Assembly (NCBI GenBank): GCA_905233335.1
Contig: CAJOED010000078.1
Coordinates: 1-7,735, forward strand
Length of the DNA: 7,735 bases
Direction of reading: 5' to 3'
From: an uncultured Synergistales bacterium
GTDB taxonomy: Bacteria; Synergistota; Synergistia; Synergistales; Aminobacteriaceae
The notes beneath the pieces were generated by a model. It saw only the letters and a program-made list of their open reading frames with translations. It made no database searches and was not told where the DNA came from. Below, one piece after another: positions 6,193 to 7,735 of this stretch (within the stretch, counting starts at the first letter, position 1; the number at the start of each line of letters is the position of its first letter). The position numbers and the translations under genes are program-made.

Positions 6193-7458
6193 ATGAATCA
6201 GGATCAAATATTCAAGCTCACGAATAATAATATACGGCAAAATGAAAAAATAGTTGTCTTCGGTGTCGGTGGCGGCGGCGGGAATGCCCTCAATCACATA
6301 ATAGAGTCTAGTGTACAGGGCGTTGATTTTGTAGCTGCTAATACTGACGCGAGAGCACTTGACCAGAATCTTGCACCGAACAAAATAATACTTGGCGAAT
6401 CACTCACGCGTGGACTTGGTGCAGGAGCTAATCCGCAAGTCGGTACTAACGCCGCAAAAGAAAGCATAGACAGAATCAAAGAATACATCGCCGGAGCTGA
6501 TATGCTTTTCGTTACTGCCGGTATGGGAGGCGGAACAGGTACAGGAGCTGCACCCGTAATAGCAGGAGCCGCGCGCGATATGGGAGTTCTTGTTGTCGGT
6601 GTCGTAACGAAACCTTTTCACTTTGAGATGGGGAAACGTATGCGCACAGCCGAACAGGGAATAGAAGACCTCAAAAAGAACGTTGATGCGCTGTTAATCG
6701 TCGAGAATGAGAAACTGCTTGACAAAGACGGCATGAACGGCGGCAAAATGAAGATTATCGACGCATATAAGAAAGTTGATGAAGTATTGCGTCAGGCTGT
6801 ACAGGGAGTTACGGATCTCATCACGAAATCTGGTTTTGTGAATCTCGACTTTGCCGACATCAAAGCCATTCTCACAGGAGCAGGGACAGCAATCATGGGA
6901 ATGGGTGAAGGTGAAGGAGAAGACAGAGCCAAGACAGCCGCAAAGAACGCAATCAAGTCGCCGCTGATGACTGTGCCGGTAACAGGTGCACGCGGGATTC
7001 TGCTGAATGTTACGACTGGTACGGAGATACTGTTAAGCGAAATGTCCGATGCCGCGCAGATCATCGAGGAAACCGCCGACCCTGAAGCGCAGGTTATCTG
7101 GGGGCACGTAATAGATGAGACACTCGGCGAAAAAGTACACGTTACACTGATTGCTACGTTCCCGGAAGAAGTCATGAATGCACAGATGGCACTCATGAAG
7201 TCCGGCAGAACTGCTCCCGCCGCACCGAAAGAACCCGAAGCACCGCAGGCACCGCAAAGGCCGCAGATAATACAGCCGCAACAGCCGCCAAGAAGAACGC
7301 TCTATGATTTGTACGCGACAAAGCGCAAAGCTCAGCAGGAAGGTTTTGAGGAAGCGAGATTGACACAGCCGAGTGAGGACGAACGCAACGCATTCCCGGG
7401 ATTGCAGAGGAAATTCTATGACCAGCCAGCAATATACAGAAAGAACCGCAAGGACTGA
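6193..7458 (+). CDS. ftsZ: Cell division protein FtsZ
   Basis: FtsZ is the tubulin-like GTPase that polymerises into the cytokinetic ring. From ATG 6193 the protein has 421 residues. The GTP-binding domain includes VVFGVGGGGGNALNHII (21-37), AANTDARAL (48-56), the tubulin signature GGGTGTG (112-118) in TAGMGGGTGTGAAPV, and the T7 loop NLDFAD (217-222) with Asn217, Asp219 and Asp222 for GTP hydrolysis in the neighbouring subunit. The C-terminal domain ends near ATFPEE (321-326). A Pro/Gln/Ala-rich linker (about 340-367) leads to the C-terminal peptide YDQPAIYRKNRKD (409-421), which resembles the D-x-P-A-F-x-R-K consensus bound by FtsA and other partners. Compared with the common 'PNdrLL' segment it reads ENEKLL (171-176) with a slightly longer following loop (DKDGMNGGKMK). 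A strong Shine-Dalgarno and candidate promoter precede it; its last 41 bases overlap the next gene. Confidence 0.98.
   Translation: MNQDQIFKLTNNNIRQNEKIVVFGVGGGGGNALNHIIESSVQGVDFVAANTDARALDQNLAPNKIILGESLTRGLGAGANPQVGTNAAKESIDRIKEYIAGADMLFVTAGMGGGTGTGAAPVIAGAARDMGVLVVGVVTKPFHFEMGKRMRTAEQGIEDLKKNVDALLIVENEKLLDKDGMNGGKMKIIDAYKKVDEVLRQAVQGVTDLITKSGFVNLDFADIKAILTGAGTAIMGMGEGEGEDRAKTAAKNAIKSPLMTVPVTGARGILLNVTTGTEILLSEMSDAAQIIEETADPEAQVIWGHVIDETLGEKVHVTLIATFPEEVMNAQMALMKSGRTAPAAPKEPEAPQAPQRPQIIQPQQPPRRTLYDLYATKRKAQQEGFEEARLTQPSEDERNAFPGLQRKFYDQPAIYRKNRKD
7406..7412 (+). promoter_or_regulatory. Shine-Dalgarno, inside ftsZ, for the overlapping downstream gene
   Basis: AGAGGAA lies inside the ftsZ reading frame, five bases before ATG 7418 (seven after its AGAGG core). 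The good spacing supports the overlapping start rather than a later one that would cut into the membrane segment. Confidence 0.6.
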
Positions 7459-7735
7459 CAGACGCGCCACCGTTCGCAGGGGCATAAAGAAACGCGGAAT
7501 ATTGCCGTCATTCGGTGATATTGTGCTGCCTGTAGTGAGTGTTGCGGCAGTGGGACTATTGGTCTTGGCCGGGCGACAGTTTTTCATGAACGGTCTGCAG
7601 ACTTCACCGGGCATAACGTCGACGAGAGCATACGCCGACGCACCCGCACTTATCGCCGAACGCGAAAAGGAACAGGAACAGAAAGCCACTCCGCCCGTAA
7701 CAGCACAGCCGACAGTACAGACAGAGCCGGAAACG
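7418..7735 (+). CDS. Single-pass membrane protein of the ftsZ operon, N-terminal part (3' truncated by window)
   Basis: From ATG 7418 the frame stays open for 106 codons to the window edge. The start overlaps ftsZ by 41 bases in another frame and has a well-placed Shine-Dalgarno. Residues 1-29 are strongly basic (RTDRRATVRRGIKKR at 12-26) and likely cytoplasmic. Residues 35-52 (IVLPVVSVAAVGLLVLAG) form one membrane segment. After it comes a region rich in Ala, Glu, Lys, Gln and Pro, including IAEREKEQEQKATPP (79-93), typical of a periplasmic linker that holds an outer domain away from the membrane. This architecture is shared by SPOR- or LysM-domain proteins that bind septal peptidoglycan, which would suit a gene beside ftsZ, but the defining domain would lie beyond the window, so the product stays unnamed. 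Confidence 0.82.
   Translation, partial: MTSQQYTERTARTDRRATVRRGIKKRGILPSFGDIVLPVVSVAAVGLLVLAGRQFFMNGLQTSPGITSTRAYADAPALIAEREKEQEQKATPPVTAQPTVQTEPET

Noticed and set aside
7033..7689. 218-codon antisense open frame over the end of ftsZ and the next gene
   Set aside because: It lies opposite two well-supported genes, is Ser/Arg/Cys-rich low-quality protein sequence and shows no family motif; it is a codon-bias shadow.

Overview
This window looks like an ordinary but informative chromosomal stretch of a diderm, probably anaerobic bacterium. Every gene lies on the + strand and the genes are tightly packed. The combination of an AsmA/TamB-type envelope protein with a murC-murB-(ftsQ position)-ftsA-ftsZ division/cell-wall cluster, moderate GC and divergent FtsA/FtsQ suggests a member of Synergistota. 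That placement is an inference from gene order and protein character, not something I could test; another deep-branching diderm lineage is possible.

Layout. 2-919: 3' end of a large AsmA/TamB-like gene, whose first ~210 bases are an in-frame Thr/Asn/Ser/Gly-rich tandem repeat with an 87-bp period. 925-1539: site-2 (M50) membrane zinc metalloprotease. 1606-2964: murC. 3026-3931: murB. 3941-4702: a Trp-rich, N-terminally anchored protein in the ftsQ position, best read as a very divergent FtsQ/DivIB. 4742-6130: ftsA, with aspartates of both phosphate loops replaced and a charged tail before its membrane-targeting helix. 6193-7458: ftsZ. 7418-7735: start of a single-pass membrane protein gene that overlaps the last 41 bases of ftsZ and runs off the window. 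No gap between genes exceeds about 70 bases, no intrinsic terminator was seen, and no RNA gene, mobile element or CRISPR array was found.

How the genes work together. MurC and MurB supply the cytoplasmic precursor UDP-MurNAc-L-Ala; FtsZ forms the division ring; FtsA tethers it to the membrane; the FtsQ-position protein and the membrane protein after ftsZ are likely periplasm-facing divisome partners. The upstream AsmA/TamB-like protein and M50 protease belong to envelope biogenesis. The window is therefore a compact envelope/division cluster, probably read as a long transcript with internal promoters (candidates before murC, murB and ftsZ).

Two starts are better placed downstream of the longest open frame: murC at GTG 1606 and ftsZ at ATG 6193. 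In both cases the Shine-Dalgarno lies inside the longer reading frame. I found no convincing novel multi-gene system. The points most worth checking are the altered FtsA nucleotide pocket, the repeat array, the divergent FtsQ-like protein and the ftsZ overlap.
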